Assembly (NCBI GenBank): GCA_019137255.1
Contig: WPDH01000373.1
Coordinates: 1 to 36,805 of the forward strand
Source: Corinectria fuckeliana
Taxonomy: Eukaryota > Ascomycota > Sordariomycetes > Hypocreales > Nectriaceae
Length of the DNA stretch: 36,805 nt
Direction: 5' to 3'
Shown in pieces: positions 1-12,021 of this stretch. Position numbers and translations under genes: made by a program. The notes beneath the pieces were generated by a model. That model did not search any database. It was not told the origin of the DNA and saw only the letters and a list, made by a program, of their open reading frames with translations. Positions within the stretch are counted from its first letter, which is position 1. Every line of letters begins with the position of its first letter.

Positions 1-3000
1 TTTATAAGATTATTAGGTTTTATAAAGTTATTACTATTTTTAGCTTATATAGCTAATAAGATATTATTTATAATCTTAGGTGATAAATTATATAATAGTA
101 TTATGCTTACTGCTTTATATAGCAAGCTAGACTAATATAAAGTATTATTAAGAAAAGTAACTTATCTTATAGCTCTTTTAGTAAGAGGGGAAAAAGGCAA
201 AATAGTCTTAGATATAGCTTTAGTACTTCTAATCTTAAAGGTGCTTTTCTTTTCTTATAAAGCCTCTATTTAAGATTACTATTACTAAGTGTATTAAACC
301 TCTTTCTACTACTATATCTCTCTTAGAGATATTATAAGTAATACCTAAATCTATAACTTAGTAGGGTCTAAAAAAGACTTTATAGCTATTATATTAAGAC
401 TGCCTTTCTTACTAATATCTTTATTATTAGAGACCTCTCTTATATTAATTTAGTTTAGAATTTTATAAGTATATTTCTTATAGGCCTTTATATTTTTCTT
501 ATATCTTAGATTAAAGTATTCTTACTTATTAAACTATATATTAGTAGAGATTATAACCTTCTTACCTTAAGTTACTAGTATATAAATTATATACTATAAC
601 TTACTCTTATAGCTAATAAGATACCTAATATAAGCTCTCTCTGTAAGTAGGCTTAAAAACTTATATAACTTAATATATTCTAAGGCAGCTATAGTTATTA
701 GGTAGGCTAGGCACCTAAAGACCTTAATATATACCTATAAGAGTCTTATATCCTTAGAGATATAACTATATATAGAGATATTATTCCTAACTTAGTCCCA
801 CTAGAGCTAGTAAGAGATTACCTACTAATTTTTCTTTTAATAAGATATATAGTTAAGAAGGTATACTACTATATAGTATATCTTAGAGGCGAGCTCTTCT
901 AGGAGCCTTAACTTCTTAATTATAACCTTACTTTTTACCTTAATAATCCTTCCTAATATCTTAGCACTCTTATTTTATGTTAGGGTTAATAAGATAGACT
1001 TATAGATAATTATACTATTATTCTTAAAGATCTCTCTTTCCTCTTTAGTAAAAAGAGCCTTCTTACTATTATACTATAAGAGTAAGATCTTAAGGCTATA
1101 TTAAGTCTATAGCTAGGCTTATAGCTTTCTAAATATACTCCTAATATCTAATTTTAACTTTAAGAGGTAAAAAAAGCATATTTTTATTATTATATCTATA
1201 AATAAGACCTAATAATAGTAGCTATTATATATAAGCACTAGAAAGTAATAAAAATCATAATTTATCACTTTTTTAAGCTCTTAAGAAATATAGTCTAAAA
1301 ACTTTTTTAAGACTATTATTATTACTTTTATTATAGTACAAACTTAATATTTCTTAAAGAGGGGTCTCTTAACTCTTACTCTTAAACTTAATAAGACTAG
1401 CTAATTAAGAGCTTCCTACCCTATATAACTATATTATTAATACTAGAGCTTAGTATCCTCTTTAGGGACTATCCTAAGCTTTAAGGCTATTATAACTAGA
1501 GGGCTCTAAATAGATACTCTTATTAAAATAACCTACTAGCCTATATAAAGCTATATAAAGGCTACTATCTTAAAAGATCCTTTTATCTAAAGGACTTCTA
1601 CTTTCTAATCCTAAATAATACTATTACTATATATCTAAAAGCCTAAGATTATATTAAGATATATCTTTAGTATATAGTAAGTATACTTAAGTCTAATAAG
1701 CCTACCTTTAGGAAACTTAGAGTATTAAACCCTTAGGTTAACTATATCTTAGCCCTTTATAAATATCTTACTATCTCTTATGTAAGTAGTCTCTCTAACC
1801 CTCTAATTAAAGCCTTCTTTAGAGAACTAGTTTATATAGTTAAAAAAGTAATATAAGATACTAAAATTATAAATAGTAATATCCCTAATTATAAGGTCTA
1901 TAAAGATTATATTATATATAGCTATATATAGAGTATTTATATAAGAAATAAGACCTAAAAGAAAGATTTAATAAGTAATAGTAATTATTTTTACCTTCTC
2001 TTTTAGACTGCTAATTAGTATATAAGTTGCTTTTTTTGCTAAAGTCTAGGTATTAGCCTTTTTTAGCTCTTTTAGGTACTTATTAAACTACTTCTTAAGA
2101 GTCTTATCCTACCTAAAGTAAAAGTCTTAACCCTCTAGGGTATATTTCTTCTTATATAAGGCTAGAAAGTTAAAATATCTTTCCTACTATATAGGTATCT
2201 ATATAAGATACCTCCTTTTATAGCTAAAGCACTTCTAACTTATAGCTTTAGTCTGCTAGCTTAACTAAAAAGGGTTTAATAACCTAAGAGCTATTATAAA
2301 GTAAGCTTAAAAAGGATTTAACTTTTCTTTTCTTATATTATTATAAAAGAGGTATATAATCTTAAGCAGATTATCTACCTTTTTGCTTTTATTCTCCTGC
2401 CTTATAATAAGCTTATCCTAGATATAATAAAACTCTTACTAGAGTTTTATCACCTTTAGAAACTCCCTTCTAGCCCTCTTCTTATTAATAGTAATCACCT
2501 TATATATAATATAATTCTCTTAGGCCTTTTTAAACTAGTTAGCCTAAGCTTTCTAATCTCTTAACTCTTTCTTAGTTATTAAGACTTAAAACTTTATCTT
2601 AACTTTATAGATATTATTCTTATCTTTAGGATTAATAAAGAGCTTAAGATAGCTAATAATCTTCTTAAGATTTTATATTTTTCTAATATATATAGTATAA
2701 CTACCTAAGAGGGTCTTTAAGATAGATATTTTAAGCTTATTTAGCTTCTTCTTCTTAAAAGTCTTATCCTATAAGCTCTTATTCTATCTTACTTACTATA
2801 ATATAAATAGCCTATTATTATTAGCTTACTTAATATTATAATCTTACTACTAATCTTTAAGGTTAAGCTAATAAATCTATATAGTAAGAGTCTTTTTCTT
2901 ACTATTACTAATACCTAAAAAATCTAGTTTTTTAGACTTTAGAAAGAAGTCTCTCTTATTAATAACTAGTATAAGATCTAATACTAGATTATTAATACTT

Positions 3001-3520
3001 AATATAGTCTCTAAGCTAATATATTTCTAGATTCTATATATTATAGCTAGAGTGTAAATATACTCTAGCTATAAGGTCTAGTTCTTAGCCTTTTTTAGCT
3101 TAAGAAAAAAGTCTAAAAACATCTTTATACTATTTATATCTATTATATTAGTAGCTAAAAGTGCGCTAAGTACTTAGTAGGTAAATAGCTTTAGATTATA
3201 TAAATCGCTTAAATTAGAATTTATAAGCCTTAGCAGGTAATTACTCAGCTAGGAGAGGAATTAGTTACTTATAAGTCTTTTCCTAATATTAAAGATAATA
3301 CTAGATTAATACTAAAGGCTAGAATTCACTTAAAAAGTTACTACTAAGCTTATAACTATTAATATAACTATATGTATTATATAACTATACTAAGCTAGGA
3401 AAAGAGGGCGAAACAGTAAGTCCCTAAGGGGATCACTATTATCGCTAGATGCCTAGCATCTAAGGCAGAAATGTAGACGGTGCCCAATAGCGGGCCTGAC
3501 TAGTAGTCCTACCACCAACA
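1..3520 (-). mobile_element. RIP-degraded Ty1/copia-type LTR retrotransposon, 5' part, left copy
   Basis: Read on the minus strand this block begins at 3520 with TGTTGG, a typical LTR start, and runs out of the window at position 1. It is extremely AT-rich, full of TpA and free of long open frames, as expected after RIP. Conceptual minus-strand translation, with many stops, still shows gag-like lysine-rich sequence around 2.0-3.1 kb and the end of a copia-type integrase around 0.5-1.0 kb. The block is the reverse complement of 32423 to about 36145 over its whole length, apart from one insertion in the other copy. The 3' end of the 5' LTR and the primer-binding site could not be fixed, and the target duplication cannot be tested because the far end is outside the window. 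No function is expected. Confidence 0.85.
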
Positions 3521-4513
3521 GTGACAAGGGCCGCATCTGCCCCGCCACAATGGAGTAGTACCAGGAATTCACCATTCTAGCTACCTGCACAAGGATACAC
3601 AGACACGATATAGTAGTGTACGACATACAGTCCATGGCAGACAAGTATTCCCATGAACAGGGGGAGAATCAACACAGGAAAATGCTGTTGACTAGATTCC
3701 ATAGAAAAATTAATCGGAAGCTATCTACTATCATTCAGTGAGCCCATTACCTACCTTAGGCGACGTGACGATGTGTCGTAGGCCACTTTAGGAGGACTTC
3801 CGGGTTCGGGCCTGTATTAACTAAGTAGCCAGCCGAGCCATACTGGCCCTCAACATCTTCAAAGATGGGTCTGTATATCCACCGAGGAAGACCTCCCGAC
3901 CTGGCTGAATATTACCGACAGGCTCAAAAGCCAAAAGCAGCACCATTCGTCCGCAACTGAGAATACAGATTTGCCTGCAGAAGTCAAGGAAGGGACTGAC
4001 ACGTCGGGCCTAAAAGACCGACCCCTTCTTTGCCGCATATAATGTCAACAACTAGGCCTCCCTGGCCAAGAGAAGACAGACAAAAGGACGCTTGGAGCTG
4101 TCGGGTTTACATTTCGGAAGAACACCTCGGCAGTAAAGCATGTATATCGCACATGATAGTCGCGTGCGTGCTGGATGACAACCGCCTTTCTAGAGGTGGC
4201 AGCAGCCCTTCAACGCGGAGACTACCTGACCATGGCGCTCTCTTCAAGCTCGGCGGATTCATCGACCGGTAGACTACTGCAGACTAAAGAAGAGCTTAGC
4301 GTGCCGGACAGGAGAGATAGGGGATATGCAGATTTAGATGACGCTAAGAATGTGAAATCATTCTTGTCAGAACATGATCTGGAATTCAAAGATATGCTCT
4401 AGGTCCTATGCTACCAACTGCTAACCATGCCACCTCTCACAAACCCTTCACTTGATCCTGCAAAACACTATGGGTAGGTGCCTGTGTACCTACCCACGTA
4501 GCATGCCAGGTTG
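3521..4513. other. Non-coding spacer between left retrotransposon and first transporter
   Basis: About 1 kb of ordinary base composition. Composition changes abruptly at 3520, so RIP did not visibly spread out of the element. Short overlapping plus-strand frames at 4030-4272 and 4175-4402 resemble no family I know. They may be the remains of an old gene cut by the retrotransposon. The 3' UTR of the transporter gene must lie in the right part of this segment. Confidence 0.5.
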
Positions 4514-6961
4514 TTACAAACAATGATCCGGGTTGCCAGTTGGATTTCCCCACCACGTTGGGAACGGACGTTCTTTCCCACTCGCACCAAACACGGCAAA
4601 CGAGAGAATGAAGATGACAATCTGGGAGCCTCCGTCCAATGCCGCGCCGATGAGATAGTTGTACTTGTTGTAGATGCGCGGCACCCGACGCCGGAGCCAG
4701 AACTGCGAGAAGACTCCTACTGCAATCGACGACCAGACCCAGGACGTGTTTCCGTAGTATACCTGTCCGGCGTACGAAACAATGATGGTTGTGTTGAGGG
4801 GCAGATCCCTCAGACGCGGGAATACCTTGATCAAGCCCCAATGCAAGATGGGTAAGACGGCACCGATGAGAAGACCCAGAGGAACAATCACGTAGCGCCC
4901 CGCCGAGCCGTACATCTGCTTTGCCAGCGCCCACGTGATGGCCTGCGAGTTGAGCGACTGCATCGTGGAGCCGCTCCAGACGTTGTTACCCACAGGATCG
5001 AGGAGGATTTCGCGCTGGTTCGTCACAATGGTCGTCATGACGATGTAGTTGAAGGCCGCGCCGAGCAGAGTCCCGTAGATCTGCGTGCCAAACATGACCC
5101 GGTGAGGCACCTTGGTGTACTGGCCGACTTTCAGCCAGTTGGCCAGGTTTACGGCGAGCAGGATGACTTGATGCGACCAGCTGGCAAAGTACAGGTTGGC
5201 GAGAGGTCGGCCGGGATGGACAACGCCGGCGACCATTTTGGAAATCTGGTTGGTTCCCACTCCCGTTCCGTACAGCCCGTAGAGAACACACGAGAAAGGC
5301 GCGATGAAGCCGCCCAGGAGAAGGGAAACGATGTACCCCCACACCGGAAGCGTCGTCTCACCCTTGATGTTCACGCCCAGGCCGGCGGCGAAGCACAGGA
5401 CAAAGAGGAACAGGTACCACCACATGGGCACTTCCTTGTACTTGAGCATCGCCTGGTAGTGTATATCCGGCTGGGTCTTGTCGCCCGACTGCTTCCACGC
5501 GAGGACCATGTCTTTGCCGTAGAAGATGATGACGTGGGTAATCAGCGCGCCGATGGCCATGCTCATGGTGAAGTAGCCCCAGACGGTGCTGGACGTGAGG
5601 TGAGGCAGGCCGACGGCGTCGAGCTTGTCGTAGTCGATTGTGCCATGGTCGTTCAGGATGGTCGTCGTTGTGAACTTGGTGCCGTTGCTGGAGAAGAGGG
5701 ACGTCGACATGAAAGGAAAGCTCTTGGCGTGCCACGTGTTGCTGTAGAACAGCGCCGGCATGGCGACATACCAGATGGCGTAGCCGATCCACGCGTTCAG
5801 CTGCTGCTTGAACGGCAGCGACAAGTAGGTGCTCTGGATGTACTGCCAGTCGAGGGAGAAGTTGAGTAGCCCCATGCCCTCGTTGGACGAAGCGCCGCCG
5901 AAGATGGTGGAGAAGACGGTGCGCGTGCTCTCGGGCGCGTCCATCGAGGCGAGGCAGAAGATGGAGACGCCGCCCAGCCAGGTCGCCACGTAGGCCGGGA
6001 AGATCTCCCACGTGGCCGCGAGGCCCAGCGCCCAGATGAACTTGACGAGGCGGCCGCGGTTGGCGCGCTGGTCGAAGTGCAGGTTCTGGTACAGCACCAC
6101 CTGCGGCAGCGTTGACCAGTAGACCATCTCGGCGGGATAGACGATGAGCGGCCGCAGCACGCCCGCCAGGACGAAGCCGCAGAGCGAGATGGAGAAGGTG
6201 CCCAGGATGGCCGTGGTGGCCGAGACGCTCCGGTCGTAGAAGAGCCGCTCGATGGCGTAGATCTCCACGCCCGAGAGCCCGTTGTTGCCGGACGAGGCAA
6301 TCAGAGACGCGACGACGTGCTCCTTGATGCCGAAGGGCTGGCCGAAGTTGAGAAACCGCAGCATCGTCTGCAGCCATTTCCACTTGAAGCGGTCGGGACG
6401 GGGCGTCGCAAGGGCCCAGGCTTCGCCAAAGATGAAGACCAAGACTGTTTCGACGAGCGAGTTAGTTGGAGGCCTGTGAAGAGCTTTGGTTGGATGGGGA
6501 CGAGGACGAGGACGAGGACCTACGCTGCAAGAAGACGGCCGAAACCTGCATCTGCGTCGGCTTGAAGACGTACAGCATCGTGATGACGCTGGAGAGGGCC
6601 GTGAAGATGGTGCCCAGGAAGATGGACCGGAAAGTCAGCGCCGGATCCCCATCGTCGCGAATCGACACCAGGAACTTGGACACATCCGCTCCTGTTCAAC
6701 TTGTTAATATGGAAAAGAAGAAAGGTGCCTGTAGGAGTTACCATTGCGAATCACGGGATGGCCCTTGACGTAAACCGTCTCATCGTCCTGGGGCGGCTCC
6801 TTTGAGTTTTCGCCGTCTGTCTCGTGCGGCGAAGCATTGACTGTCTCGTCGCCGACGGCTACGGTGGGCTGCTTTTTCGTATCGACGGCATCGTGGGCTT
6901 CGGGAAGCTCCAGGCTCGTGTTCTCTCTGGCGCCTGGCGGGCCTTCGACGTAGGCCGGCAT
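4514..6961 (-). CDS. OPT-family oligopeptide transporter (copy A)
   Basis: Proton-coupled importer of small peptides or peptide-like compounds across the plasma membrane (family knowledge). Three exons fit: 6742-6961, 6524-6691 and 4514-6444. The introns are 50 bp (6692-6741) and 79 bp (6445-6523, with a CTAAC branch point), and the joined frame gives 772 residues, a normal OPT length. The N-terminal 75 residues are acidic and cytosolic-like. Many hydrophobic segments follow. The OPT signature region is seen as NFGQPFGIKEH at about residues 161-171, and the protein ends with a conserved-looking WWGN tail segment. The start was put at the ATG at 6961; an in-frame ATG at 7006 would add 15 residues. 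Several motifs differ from the second OPT at 12022-14484, so the two are diverged paralogs rather than a fresh duplication. The substrate is unknown. Confidence 0.9.
6498..6519. repeat. GAGGAC hexanucleotide repeat in intron 2 of the OPT copy A gene
   Basis: About three and a half tandem GAGGAC units lie a few bases inside the 5' splice site of the second intron (on the minus strand the run reads GTCCTC). It is a simple-sequence tract and likely polymorphic in length. No function is implied. Confidence 0.75.
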
Positions 6962-9900
6962 TTCTGTAGTAGCACAGTAAGGGGAAAGGGACAGGCTACT
7001 GGGCAAGCATTCCAGATGTTCTCTTTATTACACGCTTGGCGATATAGCACAGAGGATGAGAGAAACGGGCAAAGACAGCGTATCATTATAAGACCCCAAC
7101 CCTGCGCAATTTTCCTCTGTTAATCCGTACCTAGCATGGAGGGTTCGCCACAGCATAACCACGGCCCCCGAAGGCGATGATGCCATCCTATTCGTAGATG
7201 GCGGGGTCGCCGTGGAACGTTACCACGGCGGTAACCTTCCTATTCAATGGGAACTTTTGTCAGTTCTTGACACAACGTGCTTGAAGCCAAAAGCGTTGCC
7301 CGAACGAGAGCCAGTTGTTTGTATCCAAGTACGTAGTAAGGTTACAGCTCACAGGGATGCCAAGTGTTAGTTTAGTACTTGCCCCGATATTCCACCTTTA
7401 AGTAATTTATTCCCTGAACGCGCCTGGAAGATACCTACTCAAGTGGCAAAGATTGAAGTATCGAATTACCGAAAGGTGCCAATCAGATTGCCTTCAAATT
7501 CTTCAATGAATAGACCTCTCATCATCTTTCACCCTCCAGTAGTAGGCCCACGAGATACTGTCCCGTAACCAACATTTGAATCCCAGTGGGCTGTTATTAC
7601 TACTTTAACGTCAAGTGGATCGGATGGCACAATTACACTAGAGAATGTCGAAACTGAAGGTGCGTCAATCCAGCCAGTAGGCGTACGAGGCTGCCCGTAT
7701 TTTTCTTCTCATCTGTCGGATAAAGATGCCGACGGGGGCGAGGACCCTGTTGGGGTATCGATCGGCAAGAGACTGCGAAATGCAATTTTCACGGCGCCAT
7801 GTTAATGGAACGGCCGGGTTGAACCAATAGCAGTCGTTGTCTGGGCTCGCTTGTGCAACTGCACCGTAACGTCTCACGGTTGACGGCAACGATCCCCGCA
7901 GTATTCTGTAGGAACAGCTGGGGAGGCGGAATGATGAGATTCATAGCAGGCAAACCCATGTTCCTCCCAGTCAGTAGTAAATTGTGTTGGAGGCCCATAC
8001 TGGTGAGACCCTAAAATCTCGGTTAGGGAGGTGCTTAACAAACAACCGTTAACAGTGCCAAGACAGCACAGCACCGCTCTTACGCAGGATAGGTCACCCT
8101 TGTTCTAACAGTGGAAAGCACATAGACAAAGGTTCCTGCAAAGACTCGGGAGAGTATCCGGCTATTCCCGGTCGATTCGCTACCAAGGCCGTGGGATAGG
8201 ACGGCGCTCGGACTTGAGTCTCCTCAAGGTGAAGTCTCCGTTTTTCGTCGTCGCCACTTGACTCAGCTTAGAGGAACAAGTGATTCGAAAGTGTTGATAA
8301 ATCTTTCTAAAATATTAAAAGTGGCTAGCTACTCCCATTGGGACTACCATAGCATCGTTTTCGAACGTATCGTCCCTGAGATTTCCAGGTACACTTCCAC
8401 AGCTGTTGCAATTCTAGCCGATCCGTACCATCGTCTTCGACCCTTGAAGCTTCGACGACACCGCCTATCTCGGATCACTGTCAGTAGCAAGAAATTTTGC
8501 TTCGGATCTGAGCTTCTTGGAAGCTTACGGCCTCGTAAAACGGAGTGCCCCGTTGCGAGCTGGCAAGACGTACAAGCCTCTCCACTAAGACTGCTAGATT
8601 AGGTAGCCCGCTGCATACAGCCTCTATTCAGCTCCTACGTTACAAGTGAAGAACGCTGGGTGTGAATAATCATGCAGCAGAAGTAATGGTTACACTCTCT
8701 CAACTCTTGTATCTGTATTCTAGCACTGCACGCCTAAAACCATCCCCGAAGATCAAAAAAGGGCTAGTGGCCAACGGGAAGAGGAATCAAAAACACCCAG
8801 AAGATCAATTGGGATGAGAGCATGTGGTCTTGCGGAAAAAAACAAAGCATGTAGAAATATCAAGGTAATTCCCGCGTTCGCCTCATTACCAGTATTTCCT
8901 TTTTCGCCTCGTTAGCGGGACGCAATCGGATGTGAGTATTGTGTGAGGCTGACGTATGGAATGCCATAAACTGCTCATTAGCAAGCAACATGCACGAAGG
9001 CTTGTTTTCTGGCTTAGTCTAACGTACCAGGTAGTTTCGGTTTGCAGGCAATCCACCTTACACTCTGACTCGTAAGATGACTGTAGCAATTGGAGTGGGG
9101 GCTGAAACTACTAAGCACTTGACTACTCCAAGCGCTTGACGTTGTGATTCGGGTTGACACAAAACGTCGCTCTTGTTACATGTCCAGGTCAGACTATGCC
9201 ATACTGCCAGTGTATCGCCCACATGAATCGCATGCCTGGTTACTCGTGCAGTAACGGATAGTCCGGATCTTGGCTTTGTCTCTACGGCTTCCTCTTAGCT
9301 TGCTCACAAGCACGCTAAAGTAGAGAAGCAACCCACTCCAGCTATGTTCGACGGACCGAGGTGCTTGTCTATGGCCCTGTTTTTTGCGATACTGCTCGGG
9401 GTTAGCGCGTTGCTAACGTTACTAGAGGCTCATTGATATTGTTTGAAACCAAATGCCGACCTAACAGATTGTAAATACGCTTGATAGCGAACTGAGGCCA
9501 TTCATCTACAATATTAGAGCGTCCGGCAATACCTAGGCATCGGTATCCATGACTGGACGAACTCACAAGAATGGTCAAGATTAGCTGTCTTATCCAAGAG
9601 TGGTTCACTCCTAGAAGAGCCGTCTCATCCAAGATGAATTCTTTCGAGGAGGTAAGGCTGAAAGGTCAACTGGCGCAGGGCTATTAGGTACTAGGGCAAA
9701 GTAGACATGCTCCTGGCTAAGAGTGTCATCCTCAATCGCCACAAGCCTAACCTTCTCTAGTCGACTTTCTTGTACTAGGCTAACAAACAACTAGGATTCC
9801 CCGCCAAATACTCCAAGTTCCTCCAATCAACATGGCCAAAGATACGCACGCACACTGTACTGGAGATGCACTAGCTTACATACCCCTTATCTATGCGGCC

Positions 9901-10047
9901 TCTCGCAACTCCACTCTGCAGACTGGCATCCTCGATCCGATCATCTCCATCCTGACTGAACCCTGACTATCATCAGGTGCAGCACCGGCAACAAAGGATC
10001 CTTCTCCATCACCGCCCACTCATCTCCCCGTGTCTTCCGGCCTCGCC
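6962..10047. other. Long intergenic region between OPT copy A and the Zn2Cys6 regulator
   Basis: About 3 kb shared by two diverging genes: OPT copy A (minus) and the regulator (plus). The open frames here are short, mostly lack an ATG start and resemble nothing known, for example 7665-7889, 7789-7998, 8258-8602 and 9402-9632. An inverted repeat at 7209-7229 is listed separately. I see no tRNA, rRNA or intact gene. The size is generous for a fungal divergent promoter, so a decayed gene or an unrecognised non-coding transcript could be hidden here. Confidence 0.5.
7209..7229. promoter_or_regulatory. Inverted repeat upstream of OPT copy A, possible regulator site
   Basis: Perfect 7-bp arms GCCGTGG and CCACGGC are separated by seven bases (AACGTTA, itself nearly palindromic). 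It lies about 250 bp upstream of the OPT copy A start codon. Zn2Cys6 proteins commonly bind paired CGG/CCG triplets as dimers, and a regulator of that class is the next gene, so this is a candidate operator. The link is inference. I did not find the same arrangement in front of the second OPT or the oxidase. Confidence 0.35.
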
Positions 10048-11802
10048 ATGCCGCGGAAGAGAGGCGTCGCCAAGCAAGCATCCCAGCGGAGCCACCACGG
10101 CTGCCAGCGATGCCGCCTGCACAAGATCCGCTGCGACGAAGTCAAGCCCAGCTGTGGGCCCTGCACCACTCGCGGCTACCCCGACTGCGCCTTTGTCGTC
10201 GTTCTCAAGTGGGAGGCCGACTACCGGCACGTGGGACGCGCCTTTGGGAGGACCGGCGTGTGGTCCAAAGCGGGGAGGACTCCTCCGTCCCAGCTGCCGG
10301 CTTCCGTTGTTGTCGGTCGGCCTGGCTTTGGCCGAGTTCCTCACGTGCACCAGTCGGGCTTTCTGAACTTGTCTTTATGTGACTTTGAAGACGAGAAGGA
10401 AGACAAAGACGACGACGAGGAACAGCCGTCACCACTCATCACCTCGTCACATCACAGCACACCTACCCTTAGCAAGGCAATCGCTCAGAGCACTGTTCCA
10501 GGACCAGGCCTGCTACCCCGGCACCTGAATGACCCTCTCCTGGACAACTTGCATCTGATGGATCCGCACTTTGTGTCTTACTATCTGCACCGAGTCTGCC
10601 CTCTTACCGTGCCCTCCGCCGACTACGCTGCCGGATCACCCTTCTCAGCTTTGCTTTTCCCCTTTGCTCTCTCATCATCCTCCCCGGCACTTCTGCATGC
10701 TCTACTAGGCCTTGCTGCTTCCCACCGGGCTCGCTTCGACAGCTCGTTCGATGCGACCGCGCTCGGCTACTCAAGAATGGCACTGCGGTCATTACGCTCA
10801 TTACTGGCATCCAAGACGTCAAATGAAATCGCAGTCGACCCGGAGACCCTGGTGCTTATGATGCTGCTGTGCCAGACGGAGCTCATCAAAGACGGCGACA
10901 GCAATTGGGTCATTCATCTCCGTGGAGCCCGGAATCTCATGTCCTTTCGAAGGCGGCGGCAGCAGCAGCTATCCTTGGCCGAAGCTGAGCCGCCAACACG
11001 TCAGCAAGAACACCCATGGGAACCGGTCGTCGTATTCGCGGAAAGGTTCTTCGCCTTCTGCGACGTCATGGGAAGAACGGCCTGCGGCGAGGAGCCCATC
11101 TTCGGAAACGACTTCTGGAGCATCCAGGAAGGCCAGGTGGACCTATGGATGGGTTGCTCGCCGCACCTCGTCAGCATTATTAGTACCATCGCCGAGCTGA
11201 GCTGGAGATATCATCGCCGAAGCCCATCGCACGACGAGCACCGGGACCTCGAGCTCCAGCGGAGTCAACTCCACAACCTCCTCCAGCAGCCGGATCTCGG
11301 CTGGATTGCCGTCGAAACCAGCGACGACAGCGTCATGCGGCGGTGCGTCGAGCTGAAGCGTCTTACCGTGGACCTGTACCTCCACGCAGCCTTAGGCAAC
11401 ACAACGCCGCTTACGTCCACCATCAAACACCGAGTGCAGAACATCCTGCGCCTCGTCTACGACTTGCTGCAGCTGGGCGTCAAGTCTGGCCTGGCCTGGC
11501 CGCTGTTCATGGCGGCGTGTCAGCTCGACCCGGAAGAAGAACTCGAGTGGACGACGACTGCGGATGAGTGCAAGGGCGATGTTCCTTCCTACGCTCGGCC
11601 GTTTATCCTTTACGCGCTGGAGCAGCTTTCGGAATCTCTCTTCAACGTCGATCATACGAGGACGGTCATCGAGAAGGTCTGGAAGAAGAGGGAATCCGCA
11701 CGTTTGGCGACTTCGGGCCGCAACTCCTCGCTGGTGTCGAGCGCCTTTAACGACTGGGCTCGTTTTGTGGCACCGCTGTGTCACAACATCAGTCTGGCGT
11801 GA
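10048..11802 (+). CDS. Zn(II)2Cys6 fungal transcription factor
   Basis: A single uninterrupted exon of 584 residues. The start is the ATG at 10048 (GCCATGCC context); the longer frame upstream begins with GTG and is not a eukaryotic start. A binuclear zinc cluster sits right at the N-terminus, with cysteines at 19, 22, 29, 36, 39 and 47 in the spacing C-x2-C-x6-C-x6-C-x2-C-x7-C, preceded by basic residues. An acidic low-complexity stretch (EDEKEDKDDDEE) follows at about residues 112-123. From about residue 165 on there is a helical region that looks like the fungal-specific factor domain of the Fungal_trans_2 type. It lies between two transporter genes, transcribed away from OPT copy A and converging on OPT copy B with 219 bp between stop codons. 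A nuclear pathway-specific activator of these neighbours is plausible but not shown. Confidence 0.93.
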   Translation: MPRKRGVAKQASQRSHHGCQRCRLHKIRCDEVKPSCGPCTTRGYPDCAFVVVLKWEADYRHVGRAFGRTGVWSKAGRTPPSQLPASVVVGRPGFGRVPHVHQSGFLNLSLCDFEDEKEDKDDDEEQPSPLITSSHHSTPTLSKAIAQSTVPGPGLLPRHLNDPLLDNLHLMDPHFVSYYLHRVCPLTVPSADYAAGSPFSALLFPFALSSSSPALLHALLGLAASHRARFDSSFDATALGYSRMALRSLRSLLASKTSNEIAVDPETLVLMMLLCQTELIKDGDSNWVIHLRGARNLMSFRRRRQQQLSLAEAEPPTRQQEHPWEPVVVFAERFFAFCDVMGRTACGEEPIFGNDFWSIQEGQVDLWMGCSPHLVSIISTIAELSWRYHRRSPSHDEHRDLELQRSQLHNLLQQPDLGWIAVETSDDSVMRRCVELKRLTVDLYLHAALGNTTPLTSTIKHRVQNILRLVYDLLQLGVKSGLAWPLFMAACQLDPEEELEWTTTADECKGDVPSYARPFILYALEQLSESLFNVDHTRTVIEKVWKKRESARLATSGRNSSLVSSAFNDWARFVAPLCHNISLA

Positions 11803-12021
11803 GGGCGATGGGCTTGGGAATAATGATATATGTATGTACTAAGAATAATGAAGCCACCAGTCTACCTCGTTCGGCGAGGCCTGCGCCAACGTATCCTGCA
11901 TTTAGTTTTTCCGTGATTAGGCCCTTGTCTCTGGCTCGCGTCTCTTTTATTGCAGCCCGATACATTATGCCATTCTCACGATCGTAGGAACGTGTGCTTG
12001 GCCGGATGATTCGTATTCCGT

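Noticed and set aside
1..3520. An AT-rich block as a centromere or mitochondrial insertion
   Set aside because: The inverted match to the right block, the LTR-like start and the degenerate copia integrase explain it better.
3453..3644. Short minus-strand frame across the left LTR border
   Set aside because: It overlaps the LTR end and unrelated flanking DNA and has no family resemblance.
5102..6383. Long open frames on both strands over OPT copy A (5102-5869 plus, 5358-6383 minus)
   Set aside because: Arg/Ala/His-rich low-complexity translations overlap the conserved transporter frame; they are composition shadows.
8258..8602. 114-codon plus-strand frame in the long intergenic region
   Set aside because: It has no ATG at its start, no domain signature, and amino-acid composition like random sequence.
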